Below are positions 54,158-61,908 of a stretch of DNA of 64,000 nucleotides, in pieces. Below the pieces are notes generated by a model. The model saw only the letters and a list, made by a program, of their open reading frames with translations, made no database searches and was not told where the DNA came from. Where the stretch lies: contig CAJFRT010000007.1 of NCBI GenBank assembly GCA_904419525.1, positions 69,327 through 133,326 of the forward strand, in the 5' to 3' direction. Numbering within the stretch: position 1 is the first letter of the stretch; every line of letters starts with the position of its first letter. The DNA comes from Candidatus Gallimonas merdae (GTDB taxonomy: Bacteria > Bacillota > Clostridia > Christensenellales > Borkfalkiaceae). A program made the position numbers and the translations under genes.

Positions 54158-55435
54158 ATGAGCGCTTACCAGGTACAACATCTTTCGCCGCACGGCATCA
54201 TCGAGACAGATGTCCCCGCTTCCAAAAGCATTCTCAACCGTGCGCTGATCCTTTCGGCCTTCGGCAAGGGAGAAATTTTTCTCTCCTGCGGAGACTTTGC
54301 TGAGGATACGCAGGCAATGCTCTCCTGCTTCACACAACTGGGAATCGGTTGGACGCGCGAAAAGAACGGGCTCCGGATTGTCGGCTGCGGCGGAAATGTT
54401 CCGAATAACCGCGCAGAACTCGATGTCTGTTCCGCAGGAACCGCGGCACGGTTTCTGACTGCGGCGCTTGCTTTTCTCGGCGGAGAATACACGCTGCATT
54501 CTTCCTTACAGATGCAGAAGCGTCCCATGGAAATTCTCACAGTTCTGGAACGTTCCGGAGTACAGATCGAGTACTTGGGCGAGCCGGGTCATTTCCCCTT
54601 CCGGATGATTTCCCATGGAATTACGGCCGAAGAACTTTCTGTTGATACCGATCTGAGCACACAGTATGCAAGCGGAATTTTGCTTGCCGCGGCCGTCAGC
54701 CGTCCGATCAGGCTGCATCTGACAGGAACCCGCACAGACGGAAGTTACATCACAATGACCCTGCGCCTGTTGGAACAATTCGGCGCACAGTGGTCACGCA
54801 CGGAAAACACCGTCTGCGTCACCCCTTCGGAGCGTGCACCCGAATCGCTTGAGATCGAAGCAGATCTTTCCGCCGCATGCTACTTTTACGCAATGTCGCT
54901 TCTTTTATCTGCCTGCGTCCGCGTACGGCGCGTTCATTCCGACACCATGCAGGGTGACAGGAAATTTCTTGACCTCCTGAAATCACGCGGCGTCCGTTTT
55001 ACGGATACCCCCGAAGGATTGCTCGCCGACGGAAGCAGGGTCTCTGCCTATCGGGGATTTACCGAAAACATGCGTGACTTTTCAGATCAGGCGCTCACTG
55101 TTGCCGCCCTCGCGCCCTTTGCCGCAACCCCCACACAAATCACCGGAATCGGTCATATCCGCAGACAGGAGTGCGACCGGATCCACGCCATCGTCAAAAA
55201 TCTGAATGCGATCGGCGTCATCGCCACGGAGCAGGAGGACGACGTAACGATACTCCCCTCCGCTGTACACGGCGGAACAATCCGGACATTCGGCGATCAT
55301 CGGGTCGCAATGGCATTTGCTTTGATCGGCCTGAAGGCCGGAAACATCGTCATCGACGATCCGCTCTGTTGCAGAAAAACATTTATAAATTATTTTGATA
55401 TCCTTGACAAACTGACAAAAACAGGGAGCGCATGA
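54158..55435 (+). CDS. aroA: 3-phosphoshikimate 1-carboxyvinyltransferase (EPSP synthase)
   Basis: A 425-residue shikimate-pathway enzyme. Motifs are PASKSILNRALILSAFG (about 22-38), CSAGTAARFLTAAL, QKRPMEILTVL, FGDHRVAMAFALIGL and CCRKTFINYFDIL. The usual LxxGNSGTxxR segment is altered to DVCSAGTAARF. The start MSAYQVQHL at 54158 has no ribosome site and coincides with the predicted transcript start; longer in-frame starts lie upstream of the promoter. The stop codon sits inside the loop of the shared terminator. Confidence 0.93.
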   Translation: MSAYQVQHLSPHGIIETDVPASKSILNRALILSAFGKGEIFLSCGDFAEDTQAMLSCFTQLGIGWTREKNGLRIVGCGGNVPNNRAELDVCSAGTAARFLTAALAFLGGEYTLHSSLQMQKRPMEILTVLERSGVQIEYLGEPGHFPFRMISHGITAEELSVDTDLSTQYASGILLAAAVSRPIRLHLTGTRTDGSYITMTLRLLEQFGAQWSRTENTVCVTPSERAPESLEIEADLSAACYFYAMSLLLSACVRVRRVHSDTMQGDRKFLDLLKSRGVRFTDTPEGLLADGSRVSAYRGFTENMRDFSDQALTVAALAPFAATPTQITGIGHIRRQECDRIHAIVKNLNAIGVIATEQEDDVTILPSAVHGGTIRTFGDHRVAMAFALIGLKAGNIVIDDPLCCRKTFINYFDILDKLTKTGSA

Positions 55436-55450
55436 AGCGCTCCCTGTTTC
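55417..55450. terminator. Bidirectional terminator that contains the aroA stop
   Basis: ACAGGGAGCGC/GCGCTCCCTGT stem (55421-55431 with 55437-55447), loop ATGAA, with AAAA and TTT flanks. It serves aroA and the convergent DtxR-type gene. Confidence 0.88.
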
Positions 55451-55814
55451 AGTTCTCAGAAAAATATTTTTTTATGATCTCAAACAATTCATCGGATACA
55501 ACATGTTCGACCCGACAAGCATTTTCTTCGGCAACATTTGCCGGCGCCCCCATTCTGATGAACGCATTGGTGAAAACGCGGTGTTTTTCGTAAATGTCCT
55601 CCGCCTTTTTCTGTCCTGCCGCCGTGAGCGTGATATCACCGTTTTCGTCAATGCGGATCAGGCCGCTGTCCTGCAACAGATTGACGGCACGCGAAACGCT
55701 GGATTTCGCATAGCCAAGCTCTTCCACGATATCCACCGACCTGACATTTGCCTTGCGCATACGCAAAAGCAAAATCGTTTCAAGATACATTTCCTGTGAT
55801 TCATGCGTTCTCAT
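55449..55814 (-). CDS. DtxR-family metal-dependent repressor (single-domain)
   Basis: A 121-residue repressor: N-terminal winged helix (SQEMYLETILLL, VDIVEELGYAKSSVSRAVNLL) and dimerisation/metal domain (EKHRVFTNAF, ENACRVEHVVSDE). The ligand set looks like DtxR (Met in QEMYLE and Cys in EENACRVEH) rather than MntR (Asp and Glu there), which suggests Fe(II) sensing; this is inference. The C-terminal SH3-like domain is missing, as in the short family members. It has its own promoter. Confidence 0.88.
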   Translation of the reverse strand: MRTHESQEMYLETILLLRMRKANVRSVDIVEELGYAKSSVSRAVNLLQDSGLIRIDENGDITLTAAGQKKAEDIYEKHRVFTNAFIRMGAPANVAEENACRVEHVVSDELFEIIKKYFSEN

Positions 55815-55837
55815 CGTTCTACCCTGCCTTTTCCGTG

Positions 55838-55866
55838 ATTATACTATATTTTCTTTTCTTTGTAAA
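55838..55866 (-). promoter_or_regulatory. Sigma-A promoter of the DtxR-type gene
   Basis: Minus strand TTTACA (55861-55866), 17 bp, TATAAT (55838-55843). Confidence 0.78.
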
Positions 55867-55902
55867 GGGAATTTCCCGATTTCCGTCGATCATACAAAAT
55901 GA

Positions 55903-56373
55903 TCAGATCAATCTTTCCCGCAACAGATACTCCAAAAATGCATTGCAGCCCTCAGAAATATCCGAAAATGTCTCATCGAAGTTTCCGGTATACCACGGAT
56001 CCGCAATGGCCCGCGGACGCGCCGAATAATCGAGAAGCAGTCCTGTATGTGCTCGACAGCTTCCCAGAATGCGGCGCATATACCGCAGGTTCTCTGAATC
56101 CATTCCAAGGATATAATCCTGTTCCGCCCCGTACTGCCGCGTCAGTAGCCGCGCCCGATGCGGAACAAGTGGAATGCCCTCCGCGGCAAGTTTTTCCCGC
56201 GTTCCGTAATGCGGGATATTTCCAAGTTCGTCTGTATGCGTCGCCGCAGAAGAAACGGAAAAACGGCCGGCATATCCTCTCTGCCGGACCAGAAAATCAA
56301 AGTAACTTTCTGCCATCGGAGAACGGCAGATGTTCCCGTGACAGACGAATAAAACTCTGATGTGATCTGCCAA
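55903..56373 (-). CDS. Low-molecular-weight protein-tyrosine phosphatase
   Basis: A 156-residue LMW phosphatase. The P-loop is VLFVCHGNICRSPMAES (CxGNICRS, about 7-23) and the general-acid loop is IADPWYTGNFDETF. The start is TTG at 56373, with GGGGAGG nine bases upstream; earlier in-frame starts lack a site. It could act on protein-tyrosine or protein-arginine phosphate. No capsule kinase gene is near. Divergent from the XRE gene. Confidence 0.9.
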   Translation of the reverse strand: MADHIRVLFVCHGNICRSPMAESYFDFLVRQRGYAGRFSVSSAATHTDELGNIPHYGTREKLAAEGIPLVPHRARLLTRQYGAEQDYILGMDSENLRYMRRILGSCRAHTGLLLDYSARPRAIADPWYTGNFDETFSDISEGCNAFLEYLLRERLI

Positions 56374-56455
56374 AATATCAGACCTCCCCACTTTACTAAA
56401 AATACCGCTAAGAGAAAAAACCCGCAAACGGTGTCGATTTTTGTCGGAAAATAGG

Positions 56456-56484
56456 TTACAAAAGTCCTGGAAATCAAGTATAAT
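56456..56484 (+). promoter_or_regulatory. Leaderless promoter of the XRE gene
   Basis: TATAAT (56479-56484) lies six bases before the ATG at 56491. The -35 (TTACAA, 17-bp spacing) is moderate. Confidence 0.65.
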
Positions 56485-56490
56485 ACTTTC

Positions 56491-56703
56491 ATGAAAATTT
56501 TCTCAGAACGCCTCATCGAGCTCAGGAAAGAACGTGGTCTTTCTCAGGCCACCGTCGCCAAAGACCTGAATGTCAGCCTGGGGATCATCTGCTATTGGGA
56601 AACCAACAAGAGTGATCCGACCGCAGGAAATATCGCAAAAATTGCGCGTTACTTTAACGTTTCAGCTGACTACTTACTCGGACTGAGCGACCGCACAGAA
56701 TAA
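56491..56703 (+). CDS. XRE-family small DNA-binding protein
   Basis: A 70-residue protein that is one Cro/CI helix-turn-helix (RLIELRKERGLSQATVAKDL, VSLGIICYWETNKSDPTAGN, YFNVSADYLLGLSD). No effector domain. The start at 56491 lacks a ribosome site and coincides with the predicted transcript start. Target genes are unknown; the divergent phosphatase is a candidate. Confidence 0.9.
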   Translation: MKIFSERLIELRKERGLSQATVAKDLNVSLGIICYWETNKSDPTAGNIAKIARYFNVSADYLLGLSDRTE

Positions 56704-56800
56704 CCGCTAAGACGTCAATTCCTTCAGTTCATTCCCTTACCGCCTTCCTTTTCCTTCGCGACCCACTTGCACACGGCATCGGAAATACGGTTGTTTTATT

Positions 56801-56828
56801 CTGCCCTCGGGCAGGTTTTTTATTTTTT
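56801..56828 (+). terminator. Intrinsic terminator downstream of the XRE gene
   Basis: CTGCC-CTCG-GGCAG hairpin followed by GTTTTTTATTTTTT on the plus strand, 97 bp after the XRE stop. The 97-bp interval shows no gene and could be a 3' UTR or short RNA. Confidence 0.78.
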
Positions 56829-57655
56829 CAGGACAATTCTTCCGATACTGTTCCGGATTCTTCGGAAATACTCCGCAGCCGCGCGTCAATCCGCTCCGCG
56901 CCGGAAATGTCACCGGACGCAGAAAGATATTCCTTCTGTAATTTCAGAAGTTCTGAAAAAACGGGACTGTCTTCCCGGATCACGGGGACATCGAAAAGCA
57001 AACCGCGCGGAATCTCTGCCAGGGTGACATCGGTCAGCAAGGACTGCACCTTCATGACCCGGATCGCAATTTCCGTCTCCCCGGTTTTTCCGATCAATTC
57101 CGCAAGCACGAGCCCGTCTGTCTTCCCTGAGAGAAATTCTGCGGGCAGGAGCTCGGAAAGCGCCTCGGCAAGCACAGAGGGCGCACATAGTGCAAAGAAA
57201 AAAAGCGCCGGGTGCGGCGGGAGCAATCCCCAAAGAAGCAGAAAGATTACCCCGTACATAAGTCCGAAAAGCGGCCCGCCGAGTGACGCCGCAAACAGCC
57301 TGACATGTGCGCCGCGCACCTTTCGCAATGCAAATTGCGTTTCTCCGGCAGGCCTCCCCTTTGAAAATTTCAGGCCGTCTCTTCCGACACAGAGCCAGCC
57401 GACGCGCACCCGACCGATACGCAGGCCTGCGCACAGTCCGAACAGAAGATGCCCCGATTCATGAACCACATAGGGAAACCCCAGCACCAGCAGGCACGCA
57501 ACGGCGCCGATGCTGACGTATCCCGCAGTCATTTTTTCTTCTGTTGTCTGCAGCATCGTCATTTCATACCAGATCATGGCAACGGTTCCGGCCACGGCAC
57601 ACAAAAAAAGAACAACCCCGATCGCCGACGCCGCATGACGGGAAATCCTTTTCAT
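56828..57655 (-). CDS. M50-like membrane metallopeptidase
   Basis: A 275-residue integral membrane protein with a zinc motif VVHESGHLLFGLCAG (about 63-77, HExxH) in a hydrophobic segment. Other membrane segments lie near 12-30, 45-62, 120-140 and 145-165. It resembles small site-2-protease-like (M50) and M48-like proteins in clostridial genomes. A second metal-binding Asp (NxxPxxPLDGG in M50) is not evident, so activity is uncertain. Its ATG overlaps the ppx/gppA stop (ATGA), last in the yabP operon. Role in sporulation is inference from context. Confidence 0.68.
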   Translation of the reverse strand: MKRISRHAASAIGVVLFLCAVAGTVAMIWYEMTMLQTTEEKMTAGYVSIGAVACLLVLGFPYVVHESGHLLFGLCAGLRIGRVRVGWLCVGRDGLKFSKGRPAGETQFALRKVRGAHVRLFAASLGGPLFGLMYGVIFLLLWGLLPPHPALFFFALCAPSVLAEALSELLPAEFLSGKTDGLVLAELIGKTGETEIAIRVMKVQSLLTDVTLAEIPRGLLFDVPVIREDSPVFSELLKLQKEYLSASGDISGAERIDARLRSISEESGTVSEELS

Positions 57656-58506
57656 ATCAGCCCCCGCACGGCAAGATAACCTTCAAGGTTGTCCGCATCG
57701 GAAAAATACACTTCCGGGAGATGGAGTTTCTCTACAGCCGCCGAAAGCAAGACAGCCGCACCCGCAATCACATCTGCGCGCCGTAAATCCATGCCGGGAA
57801 TTTTTTTGCGCTCTTCCACCGGAAGCGATAGCAGGCGTCCGGAGATTTCCGAAAGCCAGTCGCGCGGTAAGGAAAGCCCGTTCAATTTCTTCGCATCGTA
57901 CTCCGAAAGGCCGAGTCTGATACTTGCAAGTGTAGATGCGGTTCCGCCGATCGCATACATCTGTGCAGGCCCGCAAATTCCGTGCAGAGGGTGCAGCGCA
58001 TCTTCCACAAAAGCACGGATCTTTCGGGGATCCTGCCCGCACTGTTCCAGAATACGCACCGCTCCGATCGGAAGGCTGACCGAAAAAACGATCTCCCCGC
58101 CCCGACGAATGCAGATCTCCGTGCTTGCTCCGCCAATATCGATCATTCCGCCGTCCGAATGCCCGAGCGCGCCGGAAAGTCCGAGCAAAGCCTCCTCTTC
58201 CCCGGAGATCACATCAACATTCAGTCCGCACATCTGCCGGACAAGGGCACAAAAATCGCCACCGTTGGCAGCGCTCCTCACGGCCGCCGTCGCAAATGCC
58301 AGTACATGCGCATTTTCTTTTTGTCCTTCATGATAAAAATCTGCGACGGCACGCGCTGTGCGCTCCATCGCAGACTGACAGAGCGACCCGCTGGCGGAGA
58401 GCCCCTCCGCAAGGCGGGTCGTACATACTTTTTTATACAAAGTACCGTCCGCCCAAAGCATCAGGCGAACGGAATTGGAACCGATATCGATTACTGCGTA
58501 TTTCAT
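57652..58506 (-). CDS. Ppx/GppA-family phosphatase
   Basis: A 284-residue actin-fold phosphatase of exopolyphosphate or pppGpp. The opening MKYAVIDIGSNSVRLML and the motif MIDIGGASTEI (about 129-139) bind phosphate. It is shorter than GppA of Escherichia coli because it lacks the C-terminal HD domain. The start at 58506 has AGGTGAG upstream; an alternative GTG at 58521 overlaps the divIC stop. It lies between divIC and the M50-like gene. Confidence 0.88.
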   Translation of the reverse strand: MKYAVIDIGSNSVRLMLWADGTLYKKVCTTRLAEGLSASGSLCQSAMERTARAVADFYHEGQKENAHVLAFATAAVRSAANGGDFCALVRQMCGLNVDVISGEEEALLGLSGALGHSDGGMIDIGGASTEICIRRGGEIVFSVSLPIGAVRILEQCGQDPRKIRAFVEDALHPLHGICGPAQMYAIGGTASTLASIRLGLSEYDAKKLNGLSLPRDWLSEISGRLLSLPVEERKKIPGMDLRRADVIAGAAVLLSAAVEKLHLPEVYFSDADNLEGYLAVRGLI

Positions 58507-58517
58507 GGGGATCTTGC

Positions 58518-58799
58518 TCACCTGGAAACGATCCAGCCGCGCTCAATTGCCAGCTCGCGGAGCGCCTCTTCCGACTGAAGAAAATCAAGCGTGATCTCGC
58601 CGTTTTTAAGAAGCTCTTCATATCTTGCGATCTCGGCGTCATATTCCGCTTTTCTTTTGTTGGCAATCCCGATCTGCACGAACTGCACGATGAGAATGAC
58701 CACAAGAAAGAGAATGAGCAAAACTCCCGCGGCAGTTCCGCCCGCCGCGATCTTCCTCATTTTTTCGTCGGTAATACCCGTCTTTCTTTTTCCGGACAT
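58518..58799 (-). CDS. divIC: DivIC/FtsB-like septum initiation protein
   Basis: A 93-residue bitopic protein: basic N-terminus, one membrane segment (about 24-45, GVLLILFLVVILIVQFVQIGI), then a coiled coil (NKRKAEYDAEIARYEELLKNG) and ELAIERGWI, the family ending. It should act at the division septum. Its 5' end overlaps yabQ by 43 bases. The order yabP-yabQ-divIC is conserved in spore formers. Confidence 0.88.
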   Translation of the reverse strand: MSGKRKTGITDEKMRKIAAGGTAAGVLLILFLVVILIVQFVQIGIANKRKAEYDAEIARYEELLKNGEITLDFLQSEEALRELAIERGWIVSR

Positions 58800-59128
58800 C
58801 TGTACCGTCCCCTTCGTACTCGTTTCAACCCATTATATATCTTTTTTCCGAAAAATGCAACAATTTTGTGCAAAGTTTTCAGATAGAGGAAAAAGCCGAG
58901 TGCACAGGCCAGAAATGTATAAAACCTGAGATCGGGAAACGCAAGCGAAACGGAGACAAACAGATAAAATGCCGCAAACAGAATGCAGAACAAAATATCC
59001 GTCACGATCACGACCGGTCTTTTTGCAACGGGAGCACGGATCAGACAGATCAGATCATACATCAATCCGCCTACCACGCCGCAGCAGATGCCGACAAGAA
59101 AAACATAAAATTGATCGGTTCCGTTCAT
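58757..59128 (-). CDS. yabQ: Spore cortex biosynthesis protein YabQ
   Basis: A 123-residue membrane protein with four hydrophobic segments (about 8-26, 42-60, 68-86 and one weak) and a basic C-terminal tail, as in the YabQ family. The N-terminal QFYVFLVGICCGVVGGLMYDL is characteristic. YabQ localises to the forespore membrane and is needed for cortex formation in Bacillus subtilis. Its ATG overlaps the yabP stop. Confidence 0.86.
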   Translation of the reverse strand: MNGTDQFYVFLVGICCGVVGGLMYDLICLIRAPVAKRPVVIVTDILFCILFAAFYLFVSVSLAFPDLRFYTFLACALGFFLYLKTLHKIVAFFGKKIYNGLKRVRRGRYRCPEKERRVLPTKK

Positions 59129-59382
59129 TTAAACAGATGAGACGCACCCTTGACGGTCTGCGAAAAACGAATGCTGTCCACGTTCCCGCTCGCCGTAAAA
59201 TTTCCGCTCCCTTCCGAAAAAGAAAGCACCTTCAGTTTGCTTCCTTCAATGCGCGCCTTTTTTCCTCCGACCGTGAGGCGTATCTCCCGATCGGAGAACG
59301 AATCCACACGTTCCACCCCTGTCAGAGCAAGTCTGGATTGGTTTTCAAGTGTAAGAATACTTTGCCTGATTTCATTCTGCAT
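59125..59382 (-). CDS. yabP: Sporulation protein YabP
   Basis: An 85-residue YabP/YqfC-family protein (SRLALTGVERVDSFSDREIRLTVGGKKARIEGSKLKV). YabP works with YabQ in spore coat and cortex formation. No ribosome site is seen before the ATG; a sigma-E-like promoter ends five bases upstream. First gene of the sporulation operon. Confidence 0.88.
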   Translation of the reverse strand: MQNEIRQSILTLENQSRLALTGVERVDSFSDREIRLTVGGKKARIEGSKLKVLSFSEGSGNFTASGNVDSIRFSQTVKGASHLFK

Positions 59383-59387
59383 ACTTT

Positions 59388-59416
59388 ACTGTATGCCTGT
59401 CTACCGAAAAAAATCC
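59388..59416 (-). promoter_or_regulatory. Putative sigma-E promoter of yabP
   Basis: On the minus strand GGATTTT (59410-59416), 14 bp, CATACAGT (59388-59395) approximates the sigma-E consensus KMATATT-N14-CATACAHT (-10 fully, -35 five of seven). It overlaps the typA terminator, so the operon would be uncoupled from typA. Confidence 0.55.
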
Positions 59417-59431
59417 GCCTGAACGGCGGAA
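59407..59431 (-). terminator. Intrinsic terminator of typA
   Basis: TCCGCC/GGCGGA stem (59414-59419 with 59425-59430), followed on the minus strand by ATTTTTTT. Confidence 0.85.
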
Positions 59432-59449
59432 TTTTTCCCAATTCAAATG

Positions 59450-59468
59450 TATTACGTCTGACATAATA
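59450..59468. repeat. Dispersed palindrome, copy 5
   Basis: TATTACGTCTGACATAATA, lying between the typA stop and its terminator. Confidence 0.7.
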
Positions 59469-59478
59469 CCATGCAAAC

Positions 59479-61305
59479 TTATTGCAATTTGGCTTTTGCA
59501 CGCGCTTTAGCACGCAATTCGCTGTCAAGAATGCGCTTGCGGATACGCACATTGAGCGGCGTGATTTCAAGGAGCTCGTCGTCTCCGATAAATTCAAGCG
59601 CTTCTTCCAGACTGAGCTTCTTGGGCGTGATCAGGCGGAGCGCATCGTCCGAAGAGGAAGAGCGGGTATTGGTAAGGTGCTTCGTCTTACAGACGTTCAC
59701 GTTGATGTCCTCGTCCTTCGGTGAAAAACCGATGACCATTCCCTCATAGACGGGCGTTCCGGGTCCGATAAAGAGCGTTCCCCTCCCCTGCGCGTTGTAG
59801 AGCCCGTATGTGACGGCTTCTCCCGTTTCAAAGGCGACGAGCGATCCCGTGGAGCGGCGGCTGATCTCCCCTTTGTAGGGCTGATATTCAAAGAAGACCG
59901 AGCTCATGACGCCTTCACCCTTTGTATCAGTCAGGAATTCACTCTTATACCCGAACAGTCCGCGGGCAGGGACAAGAAATTCCAGCCGCATACGGGAGCC
60001 CATTGCATGCATATGAACAAGCTCGCCCTTCCGCTCTCCCATGCTCTGGAAAATCGGGCCGGTATTATCCTCCGGCACATCGACGATCAGACGTTCCACC
60101 GGCTCATACTTCACACCGTCGATTTCATGGTAAAGCACTTTCGGGGAGCTCACCTGAAATTCGTATCCTTCCCGGCGCATCGTTTCGATCAGAATGGAAA
60201 GGTGCATTTCCCCGCGTCCGCTGACACGGAAAGCATCCGTCGAATCGGTATCTTCCACCCTGAGCGAAACATCGCGCAAAAGCTCGCGGTAAAGTCTGTC
60301 GCGCAGATGCCGGGTCGTGACGAACTTGCCCTCCTTCCCCGCAAACGGGGAGTCATTGACAGAAAAAATCATTTCTACGGTCGGATCGGAGATCTTGACA
60401 AAGGCCGCCGGCTCCACGCAATCGGAAGCGCAGACCGTATCGCCGATGTTGATCTTCTCAAGGCCGGAAAAACATACGATATCTCCTGCCGAAGCACTGT
60501 CGCACGGAACACGGCTCAGCCCCTCGATTTCATAGAGATTGACGATTTTTCCGCGCAGAGAAACTTCCGGGTGATTATAATTGCAGACTACAACGTCCGC
60601 ATTCTGTTTTGCGACGCCGCGCTCTACTCTTCCAATCCCGATCCGCCCCACATACTCGTTGTAGTCAATGGAGGACACCAGGATCTGCAATGCCCCCTTG
60701 TCGTCCATATCGAGCGGCGGGAAGTGCGACAGAATGGTATCAAAGAGCGGTGTCAGGTCTGTTCCGCGCTCATTTTCATCGAGCGAAGACGTCCCGTCTC
60801 TGCCGGAGCAGAACACAAACGGGCTCTCAAGCTGATCGTCGGAAGCATCGAGATCCATCAGAAGTTCCAGCACCTCGTCGATCACCTCTTTGATGCGCGC
60901 ATCGGGGCGGTCGATCTTATTGACGACAATGATCAGCCTGAGCCCCATTTCCAGGGCTTTCTGCGTGACAAAACGTGTTTGCGGCATAGGTCCTTCTGCT
61001 GCGTCCACAAGGATCAGGACGCCCGAGACCATTTTCAGGACCCGTTCCACTTCGCCTGAGAAGTCGGCATGTCCCGGCGTATCGACAATGTTGATCTTGA
61101 CGCCCTTATAATGAACGGAAGTATTCTTTGCAAGAATGGTGATCCCGCGCTCCCGTTCAAGATCGCCGGAGTCCATGACGCGCTCTTCGACCACCTGGTT
61201 TTCGCGGAAAGTTCCCGCCTGTTTGAGCATCTGATCGACCAGCGTCGTCTTTCCGTGGTCGACGTGCGCAATGATTGCAATATTTCTTAAATCCTCTCTG
61301 ACCAT
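59479..61305 (-). CDS. typA: Ribosome-associated GTPase TypA/BipA
   Basis: A 608-residue translational GTPase of the EF-G superfamily. G motifs: [15 protein letters not shown] (about 11-25), DTPGHADF, and NKIDRPDAR. The TypA-specific C-terminal domains ([39 protein letters not shown]) follow domains II-III-V. The start [12 protein letters not shown] at 61305 has AGAGG; a longer extension has no site. It is monocistronic with a promoter at 61338-61366. Confidence 0.96.
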   Translation of the reverse strand: MVREDLRNIAIIAHVDHGKTTLVDQMLKQAGTFRENQVVEERVMDSGDLERERGITILAKNTSVHYKGVKINIVDTPGHADFSGEVERVLKMVSGVLILVDAAEGPMPQTRFVTQKALEMGLRLIIVVNKIDRPDARIKEVIDEVLELLMDLDASDDQLESPFVFCSGRDGTSSLDENERGTDLTPLFDTILSHFPPLDMDDKGALQILVSSIDYNEYVGRIGIGRVERGVAKQNADVVVCNYNHPEVSLRGKIVNLYEIEGLSRVPCDSASAGDIVCFSGLEKINIGDTVCASDCVEPAAFVKISDPTVEMIFSVNDSPFAGKEGKFVTTRHLRDRLYRELLRDVSLRVEDTDSTDAFRVSGRGEMHLSILIETMRREGYEFQVSSPKVLYHEIDGVKYEPVERLIVDVPEDNTGPIFQSMGERKGELVHMHAMGSRMRLEFLVPARGLFGYKSEFLTDTKGEGVMSSVFFEYQPYKGEISRRSTGSLVAFETGEAVTYGLYNAQGRGTLFIGPGTPVYEGMVIGFSPKDEDINVNVCKTKHLTNTRSSSSDDALRLITPKKLSLEEALEFIGDDELLEITPLNVRIRKRILDSELRAKARAKAKLQ

Positions 61306-61337
61306 AAAAACCTCTGTATTCTTTCGTCCAAGGAGGT

Positions 61338-61366
61338 ATTGTAATACTTTTGGACGCTTTACGCAA
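61338..61366 (-). promoter_or_regulatory. Probable typA promoter
   Basis: Minus strand TTGCGT (61361-61366), 17 bp, TACAAT (61338-61343). Confidence 0.6.
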
Positions 61367-61386
61367 GAAAAAATGTGCTTATCGGC

Positions 61387-61411
61387 GAAAAAAATTGCCC
61401 TGCAGGGCAAT
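61387..61411 (-). terminator. Intrinsic terminator of gltX-thyA-dfrA
   Basis: ATTGCCC/GGGCAAT stem (61394-61400 with 61405-61411, loop TGCA), followed on the minus strand by a run of T. The dfrA TGA lies at the stem edge. Confidence 0.88.
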
Positions 61412-61908
61412 CATATCTGTTTGGGAGCCATATTCCGATACGTACAGAACCGGATCATATATCCATTGTCCTCCACGGGATCGCTCTCTGCCGTCAACCG
61501 GAAATGCTCATCGGCATCGAGATCGGGAACAAACGTGTCGGCATTCCCGACGGCGTCGACCCGGGTCACCAGCACCTCCGAACAGTATGGAATCAGCGCA
61601 CGATAGACGCTTGCACCGCCGATGACAAAGACATCGTCCGCGGGATATTTTCCGACCTCGCGGAAAAGCTCTTCCGGCGAATGTACAACGATCACGTCTT
61701 CATCGAGCTCATCCGGACATAAAACGATATTGGTGCGGTTTTTCAGCGGCTTTCCCTCCGGAAAGGAACGGAGCGTATTCAGCCCCATCACGACCACTTT
61801 TCCCTTTGTCGTCTCACGGAAAAACTTCATATCTTTGGGGAGACGGAACATCAGATCGTTATTCCGCCCGATCCCCCATTCTCTGTCTGCATGAAAAATC
61901 GCTCTCAT
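61411..61908 (-). CDS. dfrA: Dihydrofolate reductase
   Basis: A 165-residue chromosomal-type DHFR that regenerates tetrahydrofolate after thymidylate synthesis. The opening MRAIFHADREWGIGRNNDLMFRLPKDM, the NADPH loop VVMGLNTLRSFP and FVIGGASVYRALIP are typical. The substrate-binding acid (Asp or Glu in position 27) corresponds to the D in LPKDM. Its ATG overlaps the thyA stop. I use the name dfrA for DHFR; folA is the same function. Confidence 0.94.
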   Translation of the reverse strand: MRAIFHADREWGIGRNNDLMFRLPKDMKFFRETTKGKVVVMGLNTLRSFPEGKPLKNRTNIVLCPDELDEDVIVVHSPEELFREVGKYPADDVFVIGGASVYRALIPYCSEVLVTRVDAVGNADTFVPDLDADEHFRLTAESDPVEDNGYMIRFCTYRNMAPKQI

